Assembly (NCBI RefSeq): GCF_900101755.1
Contig: NZ_FNAE01000003.1
Location: 28,715 to 92,714, forward strand
DNA length: 64,000 nucleotides
Reading direction: 5' to 3'
DNA from: Ectopseudomonas alcaliphila
GTDB lineage: Bacteria > Pseudomonadota > Gammaproteobacteria > Pseudomonadales > Pseudomonadaceae
Made by a program: the position numbers and the translations under genes. Each line of letters begins with the position of its first letter. Within the stretch, counting starts at the first letter, position 1. Below the pieces are notes generated by a model. The model made no database searches, was not told where the DNA came from, and was given only the letters and a program-made list of their open reading frames with translations. Positions 1 to 9,040 of this stretch are shown here, one piece after another.

Positions 1-1
1 A

Positions 2-52
2 TTGCTGCAGATGGTTTCGACCGCACGCCAATGGGTCAACGACTGGCGGTAA
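2..52 (+). CDS. possible C-terminal tail of an upstream gene (partial)
   Basis: A 16-codon open frame runs in from the window edge and stops with TAA at 50-52. Thirteen of its 16 codons end in G or C, as expected for a real gene in this genome, and the competing frame that ends near 88 lacks this bias. The encoded tail ends in QWVNDWR. It is too short to assign to a family. About 110 bases separate it from the next gene, so the following gene probably has its own promoter. Confidence 0.3.
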   Translation: MLQMVSTARQWVNDWR

Positions 53-161
53 CCGAAAGCGAGCGCACAGGGCTTGTTAACGCCTAACGCGAAATAGTTA
101 ATTCATGCACCAATATATCGAAAATTCCCTATATCCCTTTTTCTAGAAGTGAGGTTCTACA

Positions 162-1136
162 ATGAAAGCGCAAGTACTCAAATCCTTTGGCGGCCCGAAC
201 GCGTTCGAACTGAGCGAAGTGGCCAAACCCGTACCGCAGGCAGGGCAAGTGTTGGTGCGGGTTCACGCTACCTCCATCAACCCGTTGGATTACCAGGTAC
301 GTCGTGGCGACTACGTCGACTACGTGCCTCTCCCCGCCATTACCGGGCATGACGTGTCCGGCGTCGTCGAAGCCGTCGGCCCGGGGGTGACGAGCTTCGT
401 GCCAGGTGACGAAGTCTGGTACACCACGCAGATCTTCGAAGGCGATGGCAGCTATGCCGAGTATCACGTTGCTTCCGAAAGCATCATCGGCAAGAAGCCG
501 GCATCGCTGAGCCATCTCGAGGCGGCAAGCCTGACGCTGGTAGGCGGGACGGTCTGGGAAGCGCTGATCGGGCGTGTATCGCTCAGGGTCGGGGAAAGCA
601 TTCTGATCCACGGCGGTGCGGGGGGCGTGGGCCATGTCGCGATCCAGGTGGCAAAAGCCATTGGCGCCCGGGTGTTCACCACCGTGCGTGAAGCGAACTT
701 CGAGTTCGCCCGGGGTCTGGGTGCTGACGTGGTCATCGACTACGAACAAGAGGATTACGTGGACGCCGTCCTGCGGGAAACCGATGGCCACGGCGTCGAT
801 GTGATCTTCGACACCATCGGCGGCGATACCCTGACCCGTAGCCCCGATGCGCTCGCCCAGCTCGGCCGTGTGGTTTCGATCGTGGACATCGGCAAGCCGC
901 AGAACCTCATTCAGGCCTGGGGCAAGAATGCCAGTTACCACTTCGTCTTCACCCGCCAGAACCGCGGCAAGCTCGATGAGCTGAAGGCATTGGTCGAGCG
1001 TGGCCAGCTGCGTCCCCACATTGGCGCGGTCTACTCACTCGCTGACATCGGGCTCGCCCATGCGCTGCTGGAGACGCCCAACAATGGTCTTCGCGGAAAA
1101 GTCGCAATTGCCGTCGAGCCCTCGCTCGCCCCGTAA
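162..1136 (+). CDS. zinc-independent MDR / NADPH:quinone reductase-like oxidoreductase
   Basis: The 324-residue protein belongs to the medium-chain dehydrogenase/reductase superfamily, quinone-reductase branch. Such enzymes use NADPH to reduce quinones or activated alkenes in the cytoplasm. Residues about 28-110 form the GroES-like catalytic fold and about 130-270 the nucleotide-binding Rossmann fold, with the family motif HGGAGGVG at 150-157. I see no cysteine in the protein, so neither the catalytic nor the structural zinc of classical alcohol dehydrogenases can be bound. The length is normal for the family. The start has a GAGGTT ribosome site 6-7 bases upstream. A small ABM-domain gene follows 40 bases downstream and is probably co-transcribed. 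The substrate cannot be read from the sequence. Confidence 0.85.
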   Translation: MKAQVLKSFGGPNAFELSEVAKPVPQAGQVLVRVHATSINPLDYQVRRGDYVDYVPLPAITGHDVSGVVEAVGPGVTSFVPGDEVWYTTQIFEGDGSYAEYHVASESIIGKKPASLSHLEAASLTLVGGTVWEALIGRVSLRVGESILIHGGAGGVGHVAIQVAKAIGARVFTTVREANFEFARGLGADVVIDYEQEDYVDAVLRETDGHGVDVIFDTIGGDTLTRSPDALAQLGRVVSIVDIGKPQNLIQAWGKNASYHFVFTRQNRGKLDELKALVERGQLRPHIGAVYSLADIGLAHALLETPNNGLRGKVAIAVEPSLAP

Positions 1137-1176
1137 GGGCATGCAACTGCCGAACTTGCTCTAGAGGAATACCGCA

Positions 1177-1491
1177 ATGATTTATGAAATCGCACTGCTA
1201 CCCGTCCACAAAGAACAAACTGAACAGTTCAAACAGGCATTTGCCGAAGTGGTTCACTTGCTCCAGCGCGCCAAGGGGTATGGCGGCCACATGCTCGCGC
1301 CCGGTATCGAAAGCCCCGAGCGCTTCAACCTGATCGTGCGCTGGGCGTCACTCGAGGACCACACGCCGGGCTTCGAGGCGAGTGATGACCATCAGACGTT
1401 CATGGCAGGTTTAGAGGAATTTTTCTCGGAAGAGCCGACGGTCTACCACATCAAGGGAGCGGCGTTCGCTACGGGCGATCCTGCTTTCTGA
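1177..1491 (+). CDS. antibiotic biosynthesis monooxygenase (ABM) domain protein
   Basis: The 104-residue protein looks like a dimeric alpha+beta barrel ABM-family enzyme. It opens MIYEIALLPV and carries RFNLIVRWASLEDHT in the middle, the usual strand pattern in which edge strands pair between subunits. Members include quinol and heme monooxygenases and many uncharacterised oxygenases that need no cofactor. It follows the quinone-reductase-like gene by 40 bases with a good GAGGAA ribosome site, so a shared role in quinone or aromatic redox chemistry is possible but is only inference. No signal peptide or membrane segment is visible. Confidence 0.7.
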   Translation: MIYEIALLPVHKEQTEQFKQAFAEVVHLLQRAKGYGGHMLAPGIESPERFNLIVRWASLEDHTPGFEASDDHQTFMAGLEEFFSEEPTVYHIKGAAFATGDPAF

Positions 1492-1512
1492 GGCGTCCAC
1501 CACGCAGGGACA

Positions 1513-1550
1513 CATCGGGCCAAGGGGCGTTCGCGCTCACTGGCCCGATG
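1513..1550. terminator. inverted repeat after the ABM gene
   Basis: A perfect 10-base inverted repeat, CATCGGGCCA and TGGCCCGATG, is separated by 18 bases and lies 20 bases past the ABM stop. It lies between two converging genes. There is no T-run on either side, so it may be a weak terminator or an mRNA-end stabiliser. The remaining bases to 1721 show nothing recognisable. Confidence 0.35.
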
Positions 1551-1721
1551 CCACGCCAACCCCAGCCTTGCCCAGAGCGAGCCAGGTTGGCCGGATTAAG
1601 CTCATTACATAGGCAGTCGGGTTTGCTTGCAGTCCTGACACTGCCTCCAGAATCCTTTCTCAAGTGACTCCAGACCTGGTGCTGCTTGAGAGCCGCATAC
1701 AGCCCTCCTGTCGAATAATGC

Positions 1722-3167
1722 CTACCACTTACTGGCAAGCGGTTGAGGGGTACTCCAGCCGCCGCCCAGTGCTTTGAACGCTGCTACGGCGGCACGGGCC
1801 GATTCGCTCTGCGCCTGGGCCCTGGCGTCGGAGGCGCGCAACAGGTTCTCGTCGGCTTGCAGCACTTCGATCAGGCTGACAACACCTTGCTGATAAGAGG
1901 CGAAGGAAGCCTGCCGCGCGCGGCTGAGCGAGTTCACTCCCAACCCCAGAAGATGGGCCTGTTCCTCGCGCTTGACCAAGGCCGAGAAGGCATTTTCCAC
2001 ATCCTCGGTAGCGCGTAGCGCGGCGAGCCGATAGGCCGCCAGTTGCTCGGCCTCCTGGCCCTTGGCAAGTTCGATCTGGGCGTCGATGCGGGCGAAGTCG
2101 AACAGGCGCCAGCGCAGGCCCAGCACGCCGCTCATCTGGCTGGCGCCGCTGCTGAACAGGTTGCCGTCGGACACCGATGTGGCGCTGCCGATCAACCCGC
2201 TCAGCGAGAATTTCGGGTAGTACTCGGCGATGGCTGCGCCAATGCGGGCGTTCGCGGCGGCCAGACGTCGCTCGGCGACGATCAGATCGGGCCGGCGCCG
2301 CAGCAGGTCGCCAGGCGTGCCGCTCACGGCAATCTGCGGAGCTGCCGGGATGGCCTCGGTTTTGCTCAGCTCGGTGCGATGCGTGCCAGGTTGTGAGCCG
2401 AGTAGCACGTCGAGGGCATTCATCGCTGCATCCAGCCCCGTTTCCAGCACCGGCACCTGGGCGAGTGCGCCGCTGGCCTGGTGGACCTGCAGCTCGGCGG
2501 CGAGCCCCTGGCCGTGCAGTCGTTCGATGGTTGTCAGCAGCTCTTCTTGCGTTCGCACTTGCTGGTGGGCCACGGCGATGCGAGTTTGCAGCCCGCGAAT
2601 GGTGATGTAGATATCGGCGGCCTGCGCCGCGACGGCGAGCCGGGTGGCGCTGGCGCCAGCCTGCGAGGCCTGGTACTCGGCCAGTGCCGCTTCGCGGCCA
2701 TGGCGCAAGCCGCCAAACACATCCAGCTCCCAGCTGGCAGCGAGATTGGCTTCGTAGCTGTTGCCGTAGCGATCGAAGTCCGGTGTGGCGTTCAGCACCT
2801 GTCCCAGCGGTGTCTCCACCGACTGATAGGCGCGGCCCGCCTGGCCGCTGGCGGAGCCGGAAGGTAGTAACGCTGCGTTGGCTGTGCCCAGGCCGGCGCG
2901 GGCCTGGGCGATGCGCGCACTGGCCTGGGCCAGATCCAGGTTCTGTTCCAGCGCCAGGGTCACGAAGCGAGTCAGTTGCGGGTCGCCGAAGCCTGTCCAC
3001 CAATGGATCAGCTCGGCGTTGGCGAGGGCAGGGCGGCCATCGACGGCGGTTTGGCCCAGAAAGCGATCGGACAGCGAAAGCTCGGGACGTTGGTAGTCAG
3101 GGCCGACCGCGCAGCCTGCCATCAGGCCGGCGCTGATCATGACAACGAGGGTGCGCTTTGACGGCAT
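1722..3167 (-). CDS. RND efflux outer-membrane factor, NodT/OprM-type lipoprotein
   Basis: The 481-residue protein is the outer-membrane channel of a tripartite RND pump. It starts with a lipoprotein signal whose lipobox LMAGC puts the acylated cysteine at residue 19, followed by AVGPDYQRPEL, the typical beginning of NodT/OprM proteins. Two repeats of the outer-membrane efflux domain follow, with the LRRRPDL..AERRL segment near the middle. I chose the ATG at 3167 rather than an upstream in-frame codon because GGAAG lies just before it and the lipoprotein signal begins there. The gene is divergent from tetR at 3269. The palindromic site at 3205-3228 lies between them, so the regulator probably controls this half of the pump as well as itself. 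Confidence 0.9.
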   Translation of the reverse strand: MPSKRTLVVMISAGLMAGCAVGPDYQRPELSLSDRFLGQTAVDGRPALANAELIHWWTGFGDPQLTRFVTLALEQNLDLAQASARIAQARAGLGTANAALLPSGSASGQAGRAYQSVETPLGQVLNATPDFDRYGNSYEANLAASWELDVFGGLRHGREAALAEYQASQAGASATRLAVAAQAADIYITIRGLQTRIAVAHQQVRTQEELLTTIERLHGQGLAAELQVHQASGALAQVPVLETGLDAAMNALDVLLGSQPGTHRTELSKTEAIPAAPQIAVSGTPGDLLRRRPDLIVAERRLAAANARIGAAIAEYYPKFSLSGLIGSATSVSDGNLFSSGASQMSGVLGLRWRLFDFARIDAQIELAKGQEAEQLAAYRLAALRATEDVENAFSALVKREEQAHLLGLGVNSLSRARQASFASYQQGVVSLIEVLQADENLLRASDARAQAQSESARAAVAAFKALGGGWSTPQPLASKW

Positions 3168-3204
3168 GGGTGTTCTTCCAGGGCAAAAGAGAATCTGTGG
3201 ATTT

Positions 3205-3228
3205 GTGACCATAATACATTTCGGTCAC
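3205..3228. promoter_or_regulatory. palindromic operator 1 (GTGACC-N12-GGTCAC)
   Basis: A perfect 6-base inverted repeat with a 12-base AT-rich centre lies between the divergent outer-membrane-factor gene and tetR. It is preceded by ATTT. A second copy with the same geometry lies before the adaptor gene at 3890-3913. This is the expected layout of a TetR-family operator. Assignment to the adjacent TetR protein is inference. Confidence 0.65.
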
Positions 3229-3268
3229 TTGTTGTCCATCACCCAAGCGCTCTGTAGGCTATGCCCCC

Positions 3269-3886
3269 ATGAACAAGACTCCCTCTCCCAAAGTTGCAGC
3301 GCGTGGTCCGGTGGATCACGAGGTGCGTGATCAGATCGTGACGGCGGCGACCGAGCACTTCCGTCTCTATGGCTACGAGAAGACCACGGTTTCCGATCTG
3401 GCCAAGGCCATCGGCTTTTCCAAGGCCTATATCTACAAGTTCTTCGAGTCCAAGCAGGCCATTGGCGAGATGATCTGCTCGAACTGCCTGCAGCAGATAC
3501 AGGCCGATGTGAGGGCCGCCGTCGATGAGGTCGACAGCCCCCCGGAGAAGCTCCGGCGCATGCTCAAAGCCCTGGTGGAGTCATGCCTGCGGCTGTTCTT
3601 CCTTGATCGCAAGCTCTATGACATCGCTGCCTCCGCCGCCTCCGGGCGTTGGCCGGCGACCCTCGTCTATGAGGCTTTCATCGAGCAAACCATCAGCGAC
3701 ATCCTGCAGCAGGGGCGGCAGAGCGGCGACTTCGAGCGCAAGACGCCGCTGGATGAAACCACTCGTGCGATTCAACTGATCATGCGCCCCTGTTTCAACC
3801 CGTTACTGCTGCAGCATGGGCTCGATACCACCGATGAAGCGCCGGCGCTGTTGTCCAGTCTGATCCTGCGCAGCCTGTCTCCCTGA
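3269..3886 (+). CDS. TetR/AcrR-family repressor of the RND pump
   Basis: The 205-residue protein has an N-terminal helix-turn-helix of the TetR type at about residues 20-65, with the core GYEKTTVSDLAKAIGFSKAYIYKFF. The remaining two-thirds is the variable helical ligand-binding and dimer domain. TetR proteins of this kind repress efflux genes until a substrate drug or metabolite binds. The gene sits between the two halves of the pump, and matched palindromes stand immediately upstream of it and immediately downstream of it in front of the adaptor. It is therefore very likely the local repressor and autorepressor. The inducer is unknown. Confidence 0.85.
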   Translation: MNKTPSPKVAARGPVDHEVRDQIVTAATEHFRLYGYEKTTVSDLAKAIGFSKAYIYKFFESKQAIGEMICSNCLQQIQADVRAAVDEVDSPPEKLRRMLKALVESCLRLFFLDRKLYDIAASAASGRWPATLVYEAFIEQTISDILQQGRQSGDFERKTPLDETTRAIQLIMRPCFNPLLLQHGLDTTDEAPALLSSLILRSLSP

Positions 3887-3889
3887 TTT

Positions 3890-3913
3890 GTGACTATTGA
3901 CTAATTTAGTCAC
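3890..3913. promoter_or_regulatory. palindromic operator 2 (GTGACT-N12-AGTCAC)
   Basis: The repeat starts four bases after the tetR stop and lies 45 bases before the adaptor ATG. It has the same 12-base spacing as operator 1, the same ATTT upstream, and half-sites that differ only at the innermost base. The centre contains a TTGACT that could serve as a -35 element for the adaptor-RND transcript. Confidence 0.65.
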
Positions 3914-3957
3914 TGGAATCAAAGTGAGGCTCCCTACGACTTCGCAACGGGTTCCTC

Positions 3958-5073
3958 ATGCGCCGGCGCAACCTCCTTTTGTCCACCCTCATCGGCGTGA
4001 TGCCGTTTGCGCTGGTCGCCTGCGGCGATCAAGCACCCTCCGATCCACGCACTGAAGCGCCGCTGGTGCGTGTTGCCACCGTCCAGGTGGCGGTCACTGG
4101 GTCGCGCTCCTTCACCGGTATCGTCGCGGCTCGTGTTCAGAGTGACCTGGGCTTTCGGGTCTCGGGCAAGGTGCTGGAGCGGTTGGTGGATACCGGTCAG
4201 TCGGTCAAGCGTGGTCAGGTGCTGCTGCGCCTCGATCCCGTCGACCTAAAGCTCGCTGCCCATGCGCAGCGCGAAGCCGTCACTGCTGCGCGAGCGCGAG
4301 CGCAGCAAGCCATCGATGATGAGGCCCGCTACCGCGCCTTGCGCGGCACTGGCGCGGTTTCGGTATCCGCTTACGATCAATACAAGGCGGCGGCGGATAC
4401 GGCCCGAGCGCAGCTCAGCGCGGCCGAAGCCCAGGCCGAGGTCGCTCGCAATGCGACGCGCTATGCCGAGCTGTTGGCCGATGCCGATGGCATCGTCATG
4501 GAGACGCTGGTCGAGCCCGGTCAGGTCGTCAGTGCCGGCCAGCCCGTGGTGCGTTTGGCGCATGCCGGGCCAAGGGAGGCCGTCGTGCAGTTGCCGGAAA
4601 CTCTGCGTCCCGCAGTCGGATCCGCCGCCCAGGCCACGCTCTTCGGCAAGGACCACATCAGCGTTGCGACTCGTCTGCGGCAGCTCTCGGACGTTGCCGA
4701 TCGCCTGACGCGCACCTTCGAGGCGCGCTATGTGCTCGAAGGTGAACTGGCCAATGCGCCACTGGGAACCACCATCACGCTGCAGATCGCCAATGGGCAG
4801 GCTCTTGCGGCAAACGCCCTGCAGGTACCGCTCGCTGCGTTGCACGATGCGGGCAAGGGGCCGGGGGTGTGGGTCATTCGTGGGGAGCCGGCCCAGGTGT
4901 CCTGGCAGCCGGTTGCTGTGCAGCATCTGGATGATGAGCAGGCACGCATCACCGGCCCGCTCGAACAGGGCGAGCAGATCGTCGCGCTCGGCGCGCATCT
5001 GTTGCGCGAAGGTCAGCAGGTGCGGGTGGCCGGCCAAGCCGCCGTCGCGGCGGCCGAGGGAGACCGGCCATGA
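3958..5073 (+). CDS. RND efflux periplasmic adaptor (membrane fusion lipoprotein)
   Basis: The 371-residue protein is the periplasmic adaptor that links the inner-membrane RND pump to the outer-membrane channel. The lipobox ALVAC puts the lipidated cysteine at residue 22. The order is the standard one: a lipoyl half (VSGKVLERLVDTGQSVKRGQ), an alanine-rich helical hairpin at about 100-170, the second lipoyl half (ADGIVMETLVEPGQVVSAGQ), then beta-barrel and membrane-proximal domains. It is translationally coupled to the RND gene by an ATGA overlap. An operator-like palindrome lies just upstream. The length is typical of the family. Confidence 0.92.
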   Translation: MRRRNLLLSTLIGVMPFALVACGDQAPSDPRTEAPLVRVATVQVAVTGSRSFTGIVAARVQSDLGFRVSGKVLERLVDTGQSVKRGQVLLRLDPVDLKLAAHAQREAVTAARARAQQAIDDEARYRALRGTGAVSVSAYDQYKAAADTARAQLSAAEAQAEVARNATRYAELLADADGIVMETLVEPGQVVSAGQPVVRLAHAGPREAVVQLPETLRPAVGSAAQATLFGKDHISVATRLRQLSDVADRLTRTFEARYVLEGELANAPLGTTITLQIANGQALAANALQVPLAALHDAGKGPGVWVIRGEPAQVSWQPVAVQHLDDEQARITGPLEQGEQIVALGAHLLREGQQVRVAGQAAVAAAEGDRP

Positions 5074-8000
5074 GCGAAGGGCGTTTCAACCTGTCAGCAC
5101 TTGCTGTACGCGAGCGCTCTGTCACTCTGTTTCTGGTCTGCCTGATCTCGCTGGCGGGGCTCATTGCCTTCTTCAAGCTGGGGCGGGCCGAAGACCCGGC
5201 CTTTACCGTCAAGGTCATGACCATCGTCAGCGCCTGGCCGGGCGCCACCGCGCAGGAGATGCAGGACCAGGTCGCCGAGAAGATCGAGAAGCGCCTGCAG
5301 GAGTTGCGCTGGTACGACCGTAGCGAGACCTACACCCGACCGGGCCTGGCCTTCACCACCTTGTCGCTGCGCGACAGCACGCCGCCTTCTGAGGTGCCGG
5401 AGGAGTTCTACCAGGCTCGCAAGAAGATCAGCGACGAGGCGAAAACGCTGCCCGCCGGGGTAATCGGCCCGCTGGTCAATGACGAGTATTCCGACGTCAC
5501 CTTCGCTCTGTTCGCACTCAAGGCCAAGGGCGAGCCGCAGCGCCACCTGGTGCGCGACGCCGAGACGTTGCGCCAACGGCTGCTGCACGTGCCGGGGGTG
5601 AAGAAGGTCAACATCATTGGCGAGCAGGCCGAGCGCATCTTCGTCGAGTTCTCCCATGAGCGCCTGGCGACCCTGGGCATCGGCCCGCAGGAGGTGTTCG
5701 CCGCACTCAACGGGCAGAACGCGCTGACCCCGGCCGGCTCAGTGGAAACCCGTGGCCCGGACGTGTTCCTGCGCCTGGACGGCGCCTTCGATGAACTGCA
5801 GAAGATTCGCGACACGCCGGTGATCGCCCAGGGCCGAACCCTGAAGCTGTCGGATGTCGCCACGGTCAAGCGCGGTTATGAGGACCCGGCCACCTTCCTG
5901 ATCCGCAACGGTGGCGAGCCGGCCCTGCTGCTCGGCATCGTCATGCGCGAGGGTTGGAACGGGCTCGACCTGGGCAAGGCGCTGAACGGCGAAGTGAGTG
6001 CGATCAACGCCGAGCTGCCGCTGGGCATGAGCCTGAGCAAGGTCACGGACCAGGCCGTCAACATCGCCTCGTCGGTTGACGAGTTCATGGTCAAGTTTTT
6101 CGTCGCGCTGCTGGTGGTCATGCTGGTGTGCTTCGTCAGCATGGGCTGGCGCGTCGGTGTCGTGGTCGCCGTAGCGGTGCCGCTGACGCTGGCGATGGTC
6201 TTCGTGGTGATGGCCGCGACCGGCAAGAACTTCGATCGCATCACCCTGGGCTCGCTGATTCTGGCATTGGGCCTGCTGGTGGACGACGCCATCATCGCCA
6301 TCGAGATGATGGTGGTGAAGATGGAGGAGGGCTATGACCGCCTGCAGGCCTCCGCCTATGCCTGGAGCCATACGGCGGCGCCGATGCTCTCCGGTACCCT
6401 GGTCACCGCCGTCGGTTTCATGCCCAACGGTTTTGCCCGCTCCACCGCCGGCGAATACACCAGCAACATGTTCTGGATCGTCGGCATCGCGTTGATCGCT
6501 TCCTGGCTGGTCGCGGTAGTCTTCACGCCTTACTTCGGCGTCAAGCTGCTGCCCGCAATCAAAAAGGTCGAGGGCGGCCATGACGCCATCTACGACACCC
6601 CGCGCTACAACCGTTTTCGCCAGCTACTGGGCCGGGTCATTGCCCACAAGTGGCTGGTCGCCGGCTCGGTGGTCGGGCTGTTCGTCATGGCGGTGCTCGG
6701 CATGGGCCTGGTCAAGAAGCAGTTCTTCCCCATCTCCGACCGCCCCGAGGTGCTGGTCGAGGTGCAGATGCCCTACGGCACCTCCATTACCCAGACCAGC
6801 GCCGCCGCTGAAAAAGTCGAGGCCTGGCTGGCTCAGCAGGAAGAAGCGAAGATCGTTACCGCCTACATCGGCCAGGGCGCGCCGCGCTTCTTCATGGCCA
6901 TGGGGCCGGAGCTGCCCGATCCTTCGTTTGCCAAGATCGTCGTGCGGACCGACAACCAGGAAGAGCGCGAGGCACTGAAGCACCGGCTGCGCCAGGTGAT
7001 TGCCGAGGGGCTGGCCAGCGAGGCGCAGGTGCGCGTCAGCCAGCTGGTGTTCGGTCCGTATTCGCCGTACCCGGTTGCTTATCGCGTCACCGGACCGAAC
7101 CCGGACACGCTGCGTGAAATCGCCGCCGAGGTTCAGCAGGTGCTGGATGCCAGCCCGCTGATGCGCACGGTCAACAGCGACTGGGGCACCCGCGTGCCGG
7201 CACTGCACTTCAACCTGCAGCAGGATCGTCTGCAGGCAGTGGGGCTCACTTCCAGCGCCGTTGCCCAGCAGTTGCAGTTCCTGCTCAGCGGCGTACCGAT
7301 CACCGCCGTGCGCGAAGACATCCGCACGGTGCAGGTGATGGCGCGGGCGGCCGGCGATATTCGCTTCGATCCGACCCGCGTCATGGACTTCACCCTGGCC
7401 GGTGCCGATGGCCAGCGCATACCGTTGTCGCAGGTCGGCACCGTGGAGGTGCGCATGGAAGAGCCGATCATGCGTTGGCGCGACCGGATGCCGACTATCA
7501 CCGTGCGTGGCGATATCGCCGAAGGTCTGCAACCGCCGGACGTGTCGACGGCCATCACCCAGCAGTTGCAAGCGGTCATGGAGAAGCTACCGAGCGGTTA
7601 TCGCATCGAGCAGGCGGGCTCCATCGAGGAGTCGGGCAAGGCCATGGTCGCCATGTTGCCGCTGTTCCCGATCATGCTGGCCGTCACGCTGATCATCATC
7701 ATCCTGCAGGTGCGTTCGATCTCGGCAATGATCATGGTCTTCCTGACCAGCCCGCTGGGGCTGATCGGTGTGGTGCCGACGCTGATCCTGTTCCAGCAGC
7801 CGTTCGGCATCAATGCGCTGGTCGGGCTGATCGCACTGTCCGGCATCCTCATGCGCAACACGCTGATCCTGATCGGGCAAATCCACCACAACGAACAGGC
7901 CGGTCTCGATCCATTTCGCGCCGTGGTCGAGGCCACGGTGCAGCGCGCCCGGCCGGTGATCCTCACCGCATTGGCAGCGATCCTGGCGTTCATCCCGCTG

Positions 8001-8159
8001 ACCCATTCGGTGTTCTGGGGAACGCTCGCCTACACCCTGATCGGCGGCACCCTGGCGGGAACCGTGCTGACCCTGGTGTTCCTGCCGGCCATGTACGCCA
8101 TCTGGTTTGGCATCAAACCCGTCAACGCTAGCCGGGTCATGGAGGCGCAGCCTGCATGA
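5070..8159 (+). CDS. RND-family efflux permease
   Basis: The 1029-residue inner-membrane protein is a proton-driven RND exporter of the AcrB/HAE type. It has one N-terminal transmembrane helix, a large periplasmic loop, six helices, a second large loop and five final helices. The helix-4 proton relay is visible as LGLLVDDAIIAIE, with the paired aspartates essential in this family. The N-terminal segment LGRAEDPAFTVKVM is typical of the branch that includes TriC- and VexH-like pumps, so substrates may differ from those of the classical MexB group. The start overlaps the adaptor stop by four bases. The stop overlaps or closely precedes the SDR gene, which suggests one transcript. Confidence 0.93.
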   Translation: MSEGRFNLSALAVRERSVTLFLVCLISLAGLIAFFKLGRAEDPAFTVKVMTIVSAWPGATAQEMQDQVAEKIEKRLQELRWYDRSETYTRPGLAFTTLSLRDSTPPSEVPEEFYQARKKISDEAKTLPAGVIGPLVNDEYSDVTFALFALKAKGEPQRHLVRDAETLRQRLLHVPGVKKVNIIGEQAERIFVEFSHERLATLGIGPQEVFAALNGQNALTPAGSVETRGPDVFLRLDGAFDELQKIRDTPVIAQGRTLKLSDVATVKRGYEDPATFLIRNGGEPALLLGIVMREGWNGLDLGKALNGEVSAINAELPLGMSLSKVTDQAVNIASSVDEFMVKFFVALLVVMLVCFVSMGWRVGVVVAVAVPLTLAMVFVVMAATGKNFDRITLGSLILALGLLVDDAIIAIEMMVVKMEEGYDRLQASAYAWSHTAAPMLSGTLVTAVGFMPNGFARSTAGEYTSNMFWIVGIALIASWLVAVVFTPYFGVKLLPAIKKVEGGHDAIYDTPRYNRFRQLLGRVIAHKWLVAGSVVGLFVMAVLGMGLVKKQFFPISDRPEVLVEVQMPYGTSITQTSAAAEKVEAWLAQQEEAKIVTAYIGQGAPRFFMAMGPELPDPSFAKIVVRTDNQEEREALKHRLRQVIAEGLASEAQVRVSQLVFGPYSPYPVAYRVTGPNPDTLREIAAEVQQVLDASPLMRTVNSDWGTRVPALHFNLQQDRLQAVGLTSSAVAQQLQFLLSGVPITAVREDIRTVQVMARAAGDIRFDPTRVMDFTLAGADGQRIPLSQVGTVEVRMEEPIMRWRDRMPTITVRGDIAEGLQPPDVSTAITQQLQAVMEKLPSGYRIEQAGSIEESGKAMVAMLPLFPIMLAVTLIIIILQVRSISAMIMVFLTSPLGLIGVVPTLILFQQPFGINALVGLIALSGILMRNTLILIGQIHHNEQAGLDPFRAVVEATVQRARPVILTALAAILAFIPLTHSVFWGTLAYTLIGGTLAGTVLTLVFLPAMYAIWFGIKPVNASRVMEAQPA

Positions 8160-8191
8160 GCCACACATCTCATTTCTCCAGAGGAACTGCT

Positions 8192-8998
8192 ATGTCGAAC
8201 CCCACTGTTGTCCTCATCACGGGCGTGTCATCGGGCATCGGTCGCGCTGCTGCAGAGCTATTCGTCAAACGCGGCTGCCGGGTGTTCGGCAGCGTGCGCA
8301 CATCGGCTACCTCGCGCCCCATCAATGGTGTGGAGCTGATTCGCATGGATATCTGCGACGAAGCCTCGATCCACCAGGGTGTCGAGCACGTCATCGCCGA
8401 GGCCGGCCGTATCGATGTACTGGTCAACAGTGCCGGCATGACCCTGCTGGGGGCGACAGAGGAAACCTCCATCGCCGAGGCTCAGGCGCTGTTCGACACC
8501 AATGTCTTCGGCACCTTGCGCGTCACCCAGGCGGCGCTACCGCACATGCGCAGGCAGGGTGCCGGGCGCATCGTCAACGTCAGCTCGGTGCTGGGTTTCC
8601 TCCCGGCGCCGTACATGGGGCTGTATTCGGCATCCAAGCATGCGCTGGAAGGGCTGTCCGAGACCCTGGATCACGAGGTGCGCAAGTTCGGCGTTCGCGT
8701 TGCGCTGGTCGAGCCTTCCTTCACCAAGACCAACCTGGACCTCAATGCGCCTCAGGCGGCCCTGAGGATTGCGGCTTACGACAGCGAGCGGGCGACCGTG
8801 TCCCAGGCCATACAGATGAACGTGCGCAAGGCGCCGGCGCCCGAGGGTGTCGCCGCGACCATCGTCGAGGCCGCCCTGGGTGCCTGGAGAATGCGCCATA
8901 CGCCCAAGGGGGAGGCCTCGCTGTTGAGCAAGCTGCGTCGCTTCATGCCGGCGGGCCCGGTCGATTCAGGCCTGCGCAAGACCTTCGGTATCGGCTGA
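8192..8998 (+). CDS. short-chain dehydrogenase/reductase (SDR)
   Basis: The 268-residue classical SDR has the cofactor motif ITGVSSGIG near the N-terminus, the structural motif NSAG and the catalytic YSASK. The family reduces or oxidises carbonyl and hydroxyl groups with NAD(P)H. An in-frame ATG at 8156 overlaps the RND stop, but I place the start at 8192 because GAGGAA lies seven bases before it and the SDR fold begins at once. The gene follows the pump by 32 bases and precedes a ketoacyl synthase by 42. Co-transcription is likely, and a joint role in modifying a fatty or polyketide-like molecule is possible. Confidence 0.85.
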   Translation: MSNPTVVLITGVSSGIGRAAAELFVKRGCRVFGSVRTSATSRPINGVELIRMDICDEASIHQGVEHVIAEAGRIDVLVNSAGMTLLGATEETSIAEAQALFDTNVFGTLRVTQAALPHMRRQGAGRIVNVSSVLGFLPAPYMGLYSASKHALEGLSETLDHEVRKFGVRVALVEPSFTKTNLDLNAPQAALRIAAYDSERATVSQAIQMNVRKAPAPEGVAATIVEAALGAWRMRHTPKGEASLLSKLRRFMPAGPVDSGLRKTFGIG

Positions 8999-9040
8999 AG
9001 CGCCTTGGTTATCCCCTTATCAGCGTTGCAGGATCGAGAT

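Noticed and set aside
5739..7571. Two long minus-strand frames inside the RND permease gene
   Set aside because: His/Gln/Asp-rich translations without domains; the permease motifs on the plus strand explain the region.
8156..8191. Upstream ATG of the SDR overlapping the RND stop as the true start
   Set aside because: The ATG at 8192 has a much better ribosome site and the SDR fold begins directly after it; the extra twelve residues have no family match.
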